Shown here in pieces: positions 33,716-46,559 of a stretch of DNA of 55,320 bases. The number at the start of each line of letters is the position of its first letter. The first letter of the stretch is position 1. The stretch is from Massilia cavernae. GTDB taxonomy: Bacteria; Pseudomonadota; Gammaproteobacteria; Burkholderiales; Burkholderiaceae_D. Made by a program: the position numbers and the translations under genes. The notes beneath the pieces were generated by a model. The model made no database searches. It was not told where the DNA came from and was given only the letters and a program-made list of their open reading frames with translations. The stretch is from the NCBI RefSeq assembly GCF_003590855.1, contig NZ_QYUP01000153.1, forward strand, positions 1 through 55,320, given 5' to 3'.

Positions 33716-34867
33716 ATGAAGAACCTGATCGCATTGAGCGTCGTCGCCGCGGCAAGCATGCAGGCCGCGCACGCGGTCGACATCAAGGCAGGCGACTGGA
33801 ACGTCAACGTCGGCGGCATCGTCAACGCCTACTACACGGCCGTGTCGTGTTCGGGCGCGGCTGTCGGCGGGCTGGCGCTGGGAGGCGAAGGCATCGGCTG
33901 CGGCGGGCAGGACGACCGCACTACCATCGGCAACGGCCTGCTGCCGAACGGGCTGGTAACGTCCGCTACCTCTACCACCGGCGGCTACGACGTCAAGGCG
34001 CTGATCGGCATCTATCATTCCACCGCCACCGACAGCGCGATCGCGCAGAACAGCGTGGTCGACGTGCGCCAGGCCTTCTTCAGCTTCGGCAACGCCAGCA
34101 TGGGCACGGTGAAGCTGGGCCGCGACTACGGCATCTTCGGCGCCAACGCCATCCTCGGCGACATGACGTTGCTGGGCGCGGGCGCGCCGGTCCAGGCCAC
34201 GCAGCGCGGGCGCGTCGCGCTGGGCCACATCGGCGCCGGCTACACCTACCTTGGCAACTACGGGCAGATGGTCTACAGCTCGCCCAAGTCCGCCTCCGGT
34301 ATCAGCTTCGACATCGGCCTGATGGACCCGGTGTCGGATACGCCGGTAGTGGCCGGCCCGGCGTTCACCGGCAAGACCAGCCCGCAGGTCCAGGCACAGC
34401 TGGCATATGCGCGCGACGGCTTCAGGGCCTGGCTTGGCGCCAAGTCGCAGAAATTCGAGTCGCTCGCGGTGGGCGCCGGCGACATGACGATGACCGGCGT
34501 CGAGATCGGCGGCTCGTACACGGCCGGCAGCCTTGGCCTGCTGGCCAACGTGCAGCGTGGCAGCGGCCTGGGCATCCTGTCCGACGCGGACCAGGGCGAC
34601 ACCGATTCGATGAACTGGCTCGGCCAGGCCACCTGGAAGATGGAAAAGCTCAAGCTGGGCCTGAGCTATGGCATCAGCGAAAACGACGACGACACGCCCG
34701 GCACGCGCGGACTGAAATCGAACGCCAACCTGACCGCCGGCGCCTACTACTCGCTGAACAGCATGATCACCCTCGTGGCCGAAGCGGGGCAGACGCGTTC
34801 GAAATCGTTTGCCGGCCAGACTGCGCGCATGAACGGCGTGGCGGTCGGCGGCATCATTTTCTTCTGA
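33716..34867 (+). CDS. outer-membrane porin (betaproteobacterial trimeric type)
   Basis: A 383-aa porin. The signal peptide ends MQAAHA, the mature N-terminus is VDIKAGDWNVNVGG, beta-strands alternate throughout and the C-terminal residue is Phe (GGIIFF), as needed for BAM assembly. Features of the Gram-negative porin family are LIGIYHSTATDSAI and GNASMGTVKLGRDYGIFG. The mature N-terminal region carries two Cys (SCSG and GCGG) that may form a loop disulfide. The ATG at 33716 is preceded by AAAGAGGAGA; an upstream in-frame ATG at 33683 is rejected. Preceded by a sigma-54 promoter, so it may admit the alcohol substrate (inference). Confidence 0.86.
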   Translation: MKNLIALSVVAAASMQAAHAVDIKAGDWNVNVGGIVNAYYTAVSCSGAAVGGLALGGEGIGCGGQDDRTTIGNGLLPNGLVTSATSTTGGYDVKALIGIYHSTATDSAIAQNSVVDVRQAFFSFGNASMGTVKLGRDYGIFGANAILGDMTLLGAGAPVQATQRGRVALGHIGAGYTYLGNYGQMVYSSPKSASGISFDIGLMDPVSDTPVVAGPAFTGKTSPQVQAQLAYARDGFRAWLGAKSQKFESLAVGAGDMTMTGVEIGGSYTAGSLGLLANVQRGSGLGILSDADQGDTDSMNWLGQATWKMEKLKLGLSYGISENDDDTPGTRGLKSNANLTAGAYYSLNSMITLVAEAGQTRSKSFAGQTARMNGVAVGGIIFF

Positions 34868-34884
34868 CGTCACGGGAGGCAGCG

Positions 34885-35877
34885 ATGAGAAGGCGAACCT
34901 TCATTGCCGCGTCGCTCGGCACCATCGCGGGCGGGGTGGGCGCGGTCATGCCGGGACAAGTGCTCCGGAATGGCGACCTGCATACCGGCGCCGCGCTGGC
35001 GTTCGGCACGACGGTCACGGTCAGTGTGGTCCATCAGGATACGCAGCAGGCGGAACTGGCGATCGAGGACGCGCTGGCCGAGGCGAGCAAGGTCGATGCG
35101 CTGATGAGCATCTACAGCGAGTCGAGCCAGGTGTTCAAGCTCAATCGCGACGGCCTGCTTGAGAAACCCGATCCGCACCTGCTGGCGGTGTTGGCGCACG
35201 CGCGCGGCTTGTCGCGGCTGACCAAGGGCGCGTTCGACATCACCGTGCAGCCGCTGTGGCTGACCTTCCGCGAGGCCGCGCTGGGCGGCTTCCTGCCGCC
35301 GGCCATGCTTAAACAGGAGGCCCTGGACAGCGTGGGGTGGGAGTATGTGGACGCCGGCCCGGACCTTGTCAAGCTCAGGCAGCCCGGCATGGCGGTCACG
35401 CTGAACGGACTGGCGCAGGGCTACGCGGCGGACCTGGCGCTGGCGGCGGTACGTGCGCGCGGCGTGCGCCACGCACTGATCGACACCGGCGAATTCCTGT
35501 CGGACGGCGCCCTGTCGGCAAGCGGGCGCCCGTGGACGCTGGGCGTGGCCGATCCGCGCGAGCAGGGCAGGCTGGCCTCGGCGGTGCGGCTGGTGGGACG
35601 CGGCGCGGCGACGTCGGGCGACTACGAAAGCAGCTTCACGCCCGACTTCGTCCACCACCACATCTTCGATCCGGTCACCGGCGACTCGCCGCAGGAACTG
35701 GCCAGCGTGACGGTGCTGGCGCCGACCGGCATCGAGGCCGACGGCCTGTCGACGGCGTTCATGGTGATGGGGGCGCGCAAGGCGCACGCACTGGCGGCGC
35801 GGCTTCCCGGAGTCGACCTGATGACGATCAACAAGCGCGGCATCGTATGGAAGTCGCCAAGCTTCCCGGCGGCGTAA
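34885..35877 (+). CDS. apbE: FAD:protein FMN transferase (ApbE)
   Basis: A 330-aa ApbE-family protein that attaches FMN covalently to Thr or Ser of periplasmic or membrane flavoproteins using FAD and Mg2+. It begins MRRRTFIAASLG, a Tat-like or lipoprotein-like leader. Conserved parts are VDALMSIYSESSQVFKLN, then LTKGAFDITVQPLW, GLAQGYAADLAL, HHHIFDPVTGDSPQ and the metal-binding EADGLSTAFMVMG. It follows the porin by 17 bp with GGGAGG before the ATG. No obvious flavinylation target is encoded nearby, which makes its place here puzzling. It converges on the regulator gene with a 9-bp gap. Confidence 0.88.
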   Translation: MRRRTFIAASLGTIAGGVGAVMPGQVLRNGDLHTGAALAFGTTVTVSVVHQDTQQAELAIEDALAEASKVDALMSIYSESSQVFKLNRDGLLEKPDPHLLAVLAHARGLSRLTKGAFDITVQPLWLTFREAALGGFLPPAMLKQEALDSVGWEYVDAGPDLVKLRQPGMAVTLNGLAQGYAADLALAAVRARGVRHALIDTGEFLSDGALSASGRPWTLGVADPREQGRLASAVRLVGRGAATSGDYESSFTPDFVHHHIFDPVTGDSPQELASVTVLAPTGIEADGLSTAFMVMGARKAHALAARLPGVDLMTINKRGIVWKSPSFPAA

Positions 35878-35886
35878 GCGATGGCG

Positions 35887-37836
35887 CTACTTCAAGCCAG
35901 GCAACTTGCGGTAGATGGTGTTGCGCGACACGCCGAGCGCGCGCGCCGTTGCCGACACGTTGCCGCCGTGCGCCTCCAGCGACTTCACGATGACGGTGTG
36001 CTCCATCTCCTCGAGGTTGGCGCCGGCCGCGATCATGCGTTCCGTGCTGACCACGGCGTGGCGCTCCTGGACTGTCCCGATATCGTCGAGGAAGTCGTCG
36101 GGCATGTGGCGCATGCCGATTTCGTCTTCGCCGGCGGCCATGATGGCGGCGGTTCGCAGCAGGTTGGTCAGCTGGCGGAAGTTGCCCGGCCACTTATGCT
36201 GGCGGAACAATTGCAGCACTTCGGCCGACACGGTGAAGCGCGCGCCTCCGGATTCGGCGGCGAGGATCTTGTTGACGACGGTTTCGAGGTCGGTGCGCTC
36301 GCGCAGCGGCGGCAGTTTCACGACCAGGCCGTTCAGCCGGTAGTACAAGTCTTCGCGGAACAAGCCTTTGGCGATGCGTTCACGCAGGTTATGGTTGGTG
36401 GCGCAGATAAGCTCCACGTTCACCGTGATCGACTTGCCGCTGCCGAGCGGCGTTACCATCCGCTCCTGCAGCACGCGCAGCAAGCGTGCCTGCAGGCCGT
36501 AGGGCATGTCGCCGATTTCGTCGAGGAATAGGGTGCCGCCGTTCGCCTGCAGGATCTTGCCGACAGCTCCTTTCTTGCGCGCGCCGGTGAAGGCGCCGTC
36601 CTCGTAGCCGAACAGCTCGGATTCGATCAAGGTCTCGGGAATCGAGGCGCAGTTCACGGCGACGAAAGGCCCCATCGCGCGCGGCGAGTCGTTGTGGATC
36701 GCCTGCGCCAGCAGCTCCTTGCCGGTGCCGGTTTCACCCATGATCAGGATCGGTATGTCGCGCCCGAGGACCTTGTTCACTTTGTCGATCACCAGTTCGA
36801 GCTGCGGATCGCCGGTATTCAGGTAGCGCAGGCCGGACAAGCGCTGCGGCGCCTTCGGAACTGGTGGCGCGACCGGCGGCATGCTGGTGATCTCGTTGTT
36901 CCCGGTCAGCGCCTGGGCGCCGTTGGCCAGCCGCAGCTCGGCGCGGCCATACACGCGCACCCCGTTGTGCATGCACAGGTTGAGCAGGCCGGGCACCGCC
37001 GTGCGGTAGTGGTCGTACAGGGCGGAGACCGGGATGCCGAACAGAGAGCTGAAGGTATGGGAGTGCAGGGCGGCGAACGACAGGCCAAGCTGGAACAGGC
37101 CGTTGCGGTTGGCCGCGATGAAGCGTCCGCCCGGCGTGAACGACGCGATGCCTTCCATCAGGGTGCCGATGAATTCCGGGCGCGCGTGGAAGTGGAGGGT
37201 GATCGCGTTTTCGAACGTGGCGGAGAACAGCTGGTTCTCGATCATCAGCGCGGACATCCGCACCAGCGCCATAGTGTGCTTGTGGAAGCTGCGCTGGTCG
37301 CCCGAGACATCGAGCACACCGATGACATTGCCCTGGTAGTCGCTGATCGGCGCGGCGGAGCAGGTAAGGAAGTGGTTCGCCGCCAGGTAATGCTGGTCGG
37401 CGTGGACCAGGGTGGCGGTCTTTTCGGCGATGGCGGTGCCGATCGCATTGGTGCCCTTGCTCTCCTCGGACCATGTGACGCCGGCGCGCAGCGCCACCTG
37501 GTTGGCTTTCTCCAGGAAGTCGTCGTCGCCCAGCGAGTGCACGATCACACCCTTGGCGTCGGTCAGGATCACCATATTGTGGGTGTTGACGATCTGCTGG
37601 TACAGGGTTTCCATGGCCGGTACCGCATGGGCATGGAGCAGCCGGTTCTGTTCGATGAGCAGCGACAGGTCGGGACGGTTGAGGGGACTGAAGTCGGGGC
37701 GTGCGCCAGGGCACAGTCCATAGGAAGCCGACCGCAGGTGCGAGGTCTCTATTATTGCGGGCATGCCGTCGTCCCACTGGGTGTTCGGCGATTGCACGCC
37801 GCCGGGTGCGGTACCCGTAGCAGGCGGTTGAAACAT
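35887..37836 (-). CDS. sigma-54-dependent AcoR-type transcriptional activator
   Basis: A 649-aa enhancer-binding protein. An N-terminal GAF-type sensor (about 80-205, with GTNAIGTAIAEKTATLVHADQHY typical of AcoR regulators) is followed by a second sensor-like region and an AAA+ domain. The AAA+ domain has Walker A GETGTGKE at 367-374, the sigma-54 contact loop GAFTGA at 414-419 and Walker B GGTLFLDE at 433-440. A Fis-type helix-turn-helix lies at 623-645. There is no receiver domain, so it responds to a ligand rather than a kinase. GGAG lies 10 nt before the ATG. It is the only regulator in the module, and five -24/-12 promoters lie around it. A half-site of the shared palindrome lies 59 bp upstream, suggesting autoregulation. 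Confidence 0.9.
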   Translation of the reverse strand: MFQPPATGTAPGGVQSPNTQWDDGMPAIIETSHLRSASYGLCPGARPDFSPLNRPDLSLLIEQNRLLHAHAVPAMETLYQQIVNTHNMVILTDAKGVIVHSLGDDDFLEKANQVALRAGVTWSEESKGTNAIGTAIAEKTATLVHADQHYLAANHFLTCSAAPISDYQGNVIGVLDVSGDQRSFHKHTMALVRMSALMIENQLFSATFENAITLHFHARPEFIGTLMEGIASFTPGGRFIAANRNGLFQLGLSFAALHSHTFSSLFGIPVSALYDHYRTAVPGLLNLCMHNGVRVYGRAELRLANGAQALTGNNEITSMPPVAPPVPKAPQRLSGLRYLNTGDPQLELVIDKVNKVLGRDIPILIMGETGTGKELLAQAIHNDSPRAMGPFVAVNCASIPETLIESELFGYEDGAFTGARKKGAVGKILQANGGTLFLDEIGDMPYGLQARLLRVLQERMVTPLGSGKSITVNVELICATNHNLRERIAKGLFREDLYYRLNGLVVKLPPLRERTDLETVVNKILAAESGGARFTVSAEVLQLFRQHKWPGNFRQLTNLLRTAAIMAAGEDEIGMRHMPDDFLDDIGTVQERHAVVSTERMIAAGANLEEMEHTVIVKSLEAHGGNVSATARALGVSRNTIYRKLPGLK

Positions 37837-37876
37837 GACGTTGTCTCCAGTAGGTCCTTAAGAGGACTCTTTCGGC

Positions 37877-37911
37877 GGAACTTGGCTGTTCCATAATGTA
37901 GCACCTGTTCC
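37877..37911. promoter_or_regulatory. diverged activator sites upstream of the sigma-54 activator gene
   Basis: GGAAC-N6-GTTCC (37877-37892) and, 13 bp on, a second TGTTCC (37906-37911) inside TGTAGCACCTGTTCC. The latter repeats the left part of the sites at 22521 and 29572; the right half GGGACA is not conserved here. Confidence 0.45.
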
Positions 37912-38016
37912 AAACGTGAGCAGAAGAACTGTGAAAATTCACACTTGGGTACCGGTACGGACATGCATAAGCAAGTGCAGTGCCAACGAATCCCCGAGCA
38001 CGATTCAAAAAAGCCC

Positions 38017-38162
38017 TTGCGGGGCAGCATGGGCTTTGCTATAGTTCGCCTCCCCGATGAAAACGTTAACGAAATCAAGTAGTTGACGGCCTACCGGGGA
38101 CGCCAAAATGGCGATGCAGTAAAAAAAGAGGGGTTGACGTAGTTGAGCGAAAGCTTCATAAT
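38017..38162 (+). promoter_or_regulatory. rrn3 tandem promoters P1 and P2
   Basis: P1: TTGCGG (38017-38022), 17-nt spacer, TATAGT (38040-38045). P2: TTGACG (38134-38139), 17-nt spacer, CATAAT (38157-38162). Spacer sequences differ from rrn2 while the hexamers are conserved. Apart from the activator sites, the 585-bp gap before the 16S gene holds these promoters and the leader. Confidence 0.8.
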
Positions 38163-38225
38163 CTCATCTCTCTGTTGCTGACAAACAAAACGATTTGTCG
38201 ATGAGCAGCAAACAGTACCGAACAA

Positions 38226-38260
38226 GTTCTTTAAAAATTAACAGTCGATAAGTGTGGGCG
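38226..38260 (+). promoter_or_regulatory. rrn3 leader: boxA and 5' strand of the 16S processing stem
   Basis: GTTCTTTAAAAA (38226-38237), then AACAGTCGATAAG and GGGCG, complementary to CGTCC and CTTATCGACTGTT at about 39989-40009. Confidence 0.7.
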
Positions 38261-38421
38261 TTTGATGAAAGTGCCGGCCGAGCGTAAGCGAAGCTGATTA
38301 CTTAAATTATCAAATGTTCACAAAAAAGAAATACGTTGTCTCAGCAATGAGGCGACGGTCAGTATTTGAGTGAGCGACCCCTTAGAAATAAGGGTGGCAG
38401 AAATGCCAACAAACAGAGATT

Positions 38422-39953
<1,532 letters not shown>

Positions 39954-40029
39954 GAGTAGCACTGGGCATGATCGCCCGATTCATTGAGCGTCCACTCTTA
40001 TCGACTGTTGAACAAGAAGAACAGCATTT

Positions 40030-40106
40030 GGGGCTGTAGCTCAGCTGGTTAGAGCACCGTGTTGATAACGCGGGGGTCGTTGGTTCGAGTCCAACCAGCC
40101 CTACCA
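40030..40106 (+). tRNA. ileT: tRNA-Ile (GAT) of rrn3
   Basis: 77 nt, same sequence as in rrn2, with anticodon GAT and encoded CCA. The flanking spacer differs from rrn2. Confidence 0.97.
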
Positions 40107-40133
40107 CGTTTGGCACGATAGTCGTACCAATAA

Positions 40134-40209
40134 GGGGGATTAGCTCAGCTGGGAGAGCACCTGCTTTGCAAGCAGGGGGTCGTCGGTTCGATCCCGTCAT
40201 CCTCCACCA
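40134..40209 (+). tRNA. alaT: tRNA-Ala (TGC) of rrn3
   Basis: 76 nt, same sequence as in rrn2, with anticodon TGC and encoded CCA. It lies 27 nt after tRNA-Ile, against 10 nt in rrn2. Confidence 0.97.
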
Positions 40210-40279
40210 AAAGTTCAAATATAAGCCGTCACGCTGGTGATGAGGTTTAGGTTTGGTCTTTTAGAGATCATTGCTGTTT

Positions 40280-40292
40280 CGTTCTTTAACAA
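40280..40292 (+). promoter_or_regulatory. boxA in the rrn3 16S-23S spacer
   Basis: CGTTCTTTAACAA, identical to the spacer boxA of rrn2. Confidence 0.7.
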
Positions 40293-40432
40293 TCTGGAAG
40301 AAGTAAAGTTTTATTAAGCGTGTGCTGTAAAAGGTACACACTTAGGGTAGTAGTAAAACTCATCAAACACAGTAATAAATGAAGTCTTGCTTGGAACTGT
40401 AACGATCCCTGGCAACAGGGGCTAACGTTATA

Positions 40433-43305
<2,873 letters not shown>

Positions 43306-43418
43306 TATAACCTTAGCAGTTATAGTCAGCAAGACTTCAACACTGATTTGATATAAAACTACTTCTTCCAGATTCAGAGCGCTGTTGCCCCATTGGGAAC
43401 AGAGCTCGTACAAGTTAT

Positions 43419-43532
43419 GCCTGATGACCATAGCAAGTCGGTCCCACCCCTTCCCATCCCGAACAGGACCGTGAAACGACTTTGCGCCGATGATAGTGCT
43501 GCAACCAGTGTGAAAGTAGGTTATCGTCAGGC
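43419..43532 (+). rRNA. rrf: 5S rRNA of rrn3
   Basis: 114 nt, same sequence as the other two copies. The spacer from the 23S gene differs by a few bases from rrn1 and rrn2. Confidence 0.95.
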
Positions 43533-43549
43533 TAGTTATAAGAGAAAAA

Positions 43550-43609
43550 CCCCCATTAGCCTAAGCGCGCTCAAGATCGCGCTTAGTGCGAATGGGGGAT
43601 TTTTTTCGT
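43550..43609 (+). terminator. rho-independent terminator of rrn3 and empty group II intron site
   Basis: A long hairpin (CCCCCATT/AATGGGGG outer arms, CTAAGCGCG/CGCGCTTAG inner arms) followed by ATTTTTTTCGT. Its stem is unrelated to that of rrn1 and rrn2. The sequence after it, TTTCGT then CTGTACG, is the exact join of the intron flanks in rrn1 and rrn2 without the 645-nt intron. Confidence 0.9.
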
Positions 43610-44844
43610 CTGTACGTTCCACAGGACCGCTTTCGACACCGCTCACTGCCCAATTCGACGGCATATGCGGCCGCCAACCTGGCAAACTTCAATGCGTGAC
43701 TGGCCTGCCCACGGCTGTTGGCATATGTGTCGTTCGCCGTGTGGATGTGCGGATTGTCCTTCTTGATCTCGGCCTCGAACGGCATCGACGCCGCATACCC
43801 CTGTGCGCTCCATGATGCGTGATCCGAACACGCGTAGCCGCATTTGTCGTAGCCGACCGTCACCGACGGCAGGTATGCCGCCACCAGGTTCGAAAGAAAA
43901 CCGTTCTGCCGCTCATCCGTGTAATCGGTGAAGATGTAGATGTCCTTCTCCGAACCCTTAAAGTTGGTCATGTCCAGCTGTAGCATGCCGACGACATTGA
44001 CGCCGTTCTTCTTGTATTCCCGCGCTATCTCCTGCGATCCTCGTAAAACCGACTTCCTCTGCCGCATACGCGATGAGCTTGATCGTCCGGCGCGGTTTGT
44101 AGTCGCCTGCGGCTAATACGCGTAGCACCTCGGTCAGGCCGGCGATGCCGGAAGCGTCGTCGTCGGCGCCAGGCGCCTTTGGTCGTGTCGCGTGTGCCGT
44201 AGCAGGGTTAATGGTAGTCCAGGTGCGCAAGCCCAGCACACCACCGTTCAGCCGGCCTTGTCGCTGCCGGCAATGGTGGCAATCACGGAGCGCTGGTCGT
44301 AGCGGGCGTGGGCATACTGCTCGATCGAAATATGGTCGCGGCCGGTGCCAAGTGCGGTCCACTTTGCCTTCAGCCAGTTCGACGAGTCGATGCCGGGCGC
44401 CGACGTGTAGTAGCGGTTGGCGAACGCGGTCAGGCCGGCGATGATCTCCGAGATATTCTTCTCCTGCATCCGAGACAGCAGCGGGGCCACCGTCGCCTGG
44501 TTCATGATCGCATAAGCAGGCCGTACGGAATGCGGTCTTGCGCTGGATGCTGCTTCCAGCATCAGCCGCCCGGCCGCTTCGCTGCTGTGATACATGAACC
44601 CGCCACAATGCCGCAGCTCGCGGTGCAAGGTGCGCGCGATCTTGTCCAGTTCCTGGCTGCTCACTTCCAGTAGGTGAATTTTTTCGGCGCCAGCCATCGC
44701 GGTGCGGCTTTCGCGCGGCTTGATCCTGGGATAGGCCTTGCGGATCACCTTGTACGCGGCGTCGCCGGCAGAGATCCACGTGGCTTCGGCGGATGCATGG
44801 CCGGCGGCCACGGCCAGCGCAAGCAGTACTGGAATGATATGCAC
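43561..44844 (-). pseudogene. secreted M28-family (leucyl) aminopeptidase, broken by indels
   Basis: Zinc aminopeptidase of family M28, secreted (signal peptide LLALAVAAGHASA). Three reading frames together give one protein. The first (from GTG at 44844) runs to SVIATIAGSDKAG and a stop at 44248. The second has the metal-binding GADDDASGIAGLTEVLRVLA and AYAAEEVG. The third resumes QEIAREYKKNGVNVVGMLQLDM and carries SDHASWSAQGY and the C-terminus. Around 44225-44250, where HLD should be, several small indels lie close together. Near 44046 one extra T breaks EEVGLRGS. The last frame reads into the rrn3 terminator before stopping at 43561, so the native stop may be lost. It could be true decay or poor sequence. 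Confidence 0.75.
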
Positions 44845-44974
44845 ATCGTTCTCCCGCGTTGTACGCCAAACTCCTGCAATCAGGAAATGTTACCAACGGG
44901 GAATTTGAATGCGCCTTGATTCGTCAGTGTAACGATTGACGAGAATCAGGCGCTGGACGGGTGTGCTGCGCAGG

Positions 44975-45529
44975 TCAGAACGAGCGGGCGGCCTTGAGGA
45001 CGAAGAAATTGGCACCGCTGTTAGGTTTCTTGTAGCCGCCGTTCGAGAAATGCTGGAGCTTGAGTCCGATGTCCCATTTGCCCGCGACGTAGCCGGCGCC
45101 GAGGTGGTCGCCGAACTGAAAGTGGGTCGACAGGCGGTTGTCGTCATTGTCATAGCGCTTGGACAGCAGGTGCAGGCCGATGCCCCCTTCGGCATACCAG
45201 CCCTGTTTGCTGTCGGCCTGGTAGCGGAAGACTGGTGTGAATCCGATATCGGCAATATCCTGATGGTCGCCCTTCACGTTGCGGTAGGCCGTGCCGCGCC
45301 AGTACGCGACCGACAGGTCCCAGTAGCCCGACAGGTGGCTGCCATTCGACTTGAACCACTGCTTCTCCCACTGCGACTGCCCGGCGAGGCGGACCATGTG
45401 GACTTCGCTCCCGGCACCGGCTTCGAGCGAGACGGAATTGAAGAAGCCGTCGGCGGCGGAGGCCGGTGTAACAATTGCGGCAAGAAAAACCGCCAGTGAA
45501 TTCCTGATGATATTGTTTGTACTAAGCAT
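44975..45529 (-). CDS. PagL-like lipid A 3-O-deacylase (acyloxyacyl hydrolase)
   Basis: A 184-aa outer-membrane beta-barrel enzyme. PagL removes the 3-O acyl chain of lipid A and so modulates host recognition and envelope permeability. The signal peptide ends VTPASA and beta-strands follow. The catalytic His-X-Ser is HFS (His160, Ser162) in LQHFSNGGYKKPNSGANFF. The Glu of the PagL triad seems replaced by Ala173 in my hand alignment, so activity is uncertain. I chose the ATG at 45529 because GTGGAAC and the signal peptide surround it; the frame is open far upstream, opposite the next gene. C-terminal residue Phe fits an outer-membrane protein. Confidence 0.8.
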   Translation of the reverse strand: MLSTNNIIRNSLAVFLAAIVTPASAADGFFNSVSLEAGAGSEVHMVRLAGQSQWEKQWFKSNGSHLSGYWDLSVAYWRGTAYRNVKGDHQDIADIGFTPVFRYQADSKQGWYAEGGIGLHLLSKRYDNDDNRLSTHFQFGDHLGAGYVAGKWDIGLKLQHFSNGGYKKPNSGANFFVLKAARSF

Positions 45530-45659
45530 TTTTGTTCCACTTGATAGCCGTGCTGTACTGCGACAGCACCTGATGAGATATTTTACCGACGATCCAAAAA
45601 TCGCGTTGCCAGCTTGGTAATTGTTAAACTTACTACATCTGTTAATGAAACGAAGCGCC

Positions 45660-46559
45660 ATGACAACACTGAAACTCGCCTTCCTCGGCACCGGACTGAT
45701 GGGCCTTCCGATGGCGTCCCGCCTGCTTGCCGCTGGCTTTTCGCTGCGCGCCTGGAACCGCACCGCCGCCAAGGCCGAACCACTGCGCGCCCACGGCGCT
45801 GAAACCGCAGCTGATCCCGCCGCCGCCGTCGATGGCGCCGACATCGTCATCTCGATGCTCGAATCCGGCGCGGTGGTCGGCCAGGCGATCGATGCAGCCC
45901 TGCCGGGCCTCAAGCCCGGCGCCCTGTGGATCGACATGAGCTCCACGCGCCACGCCGAGGCGCTGGACTTCCACACCAGGCTGGCCGGCGCCGGCTGCCA
46001 CTTCCTCGACGCCCCGGTGTCCGGCGGCGTCGGTGGTGCCGAGGCCGGCACGCTGGCCATCATGGCGGGCGGCAGCATCCATGATTTCGCGCTGGCCGAG
46101 CCCGTGCTGAAGGCGATGGGCCGCCCGACGCTGGTCGGCCCGGCCGGCAGCGGCCAGGTCGCCAAGTTGTGCAACCAGCTGATCGTCGGGGGAACCCTGA
46201 ATATCGTGGCGGAAGCATTGCTGCTGGCGCAGGCGGCCGGCGCCGATCCGGCAGCGGTGCGGGATGCCATCCGTGGCGGCTTCGCCGAAAGCCGTATCCT
46301 CGAAGTGCACGGCCAGCGCATGCTGGACCGCGATTTCCTGCCGGGAGGGCAGGTGAAAAGCCAGCTCAAGGACCTGGAAAACGTGCTGGTGGCGGCGACC
46401 GACGCCGGCGTCGTCCTGCCGGTTACAGCGCTGGTCACGGAACGCTACGCCAGCATCGCCGGCGAGCTGCCGCGAGCGGATCAGTCCGCCGCCTTGCTCG
46501 CCCTGGAGAAATTGAACCCCGGCCAGCGCCTCGGCGCCGGCCCCGACAAGCTGCCTTAG
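45660..46559 (+). CDS. NAD(P)-dependent beta-hydroxyacid dehydrogenase (GarR/MmsB family)
   Basis: A 299-aa enzyme of the 3-hydroxyisobutyrate / tartronate-semialdehyde reductase family. The Rossmann motif GTGLMGLPMA near the N-terminus, the substrate-binding DAPVSGGVGGAEAGTLAIM and the catalytic-lysine segment GQVAKLCNQLIVG are present, followed by the all-helical C-terminal domain. The exact substrate cannot be fixed from sequence. Start at 45660 (MTTLKLAFLG) sits right before the Rossmann strand; ATG at 45645 is an alternative. Its stop overlaps the convergent M20 gene by 4 bp. Confidence 0.88.
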   Translation: MTTLKLAFLGTGLMGLPMASRLLAAGFSLRAWNRTAAKAEPLRAHGAETAADPAAAVDGADIVISMLESGAVVGQAIDAALPGLKPGALWIDMSSTRHAEALDFHTRLAGAGCHFLDAPVSGGVGGAEAGTLAIMAGGSIHDFALAEPVLKAMGRPTLVGPAGSGQVAKLCNQLIVGGTLNIVAEALLLAQAAGADPAAVRDAIRGGFAESRILEVHGQRMLDRDFLPGGQVKSQLKDLENVLVAATDAGVVLPVTALVTERYASIAGELPRADQSAALLALEKLNPGQRLGAGPDKLP

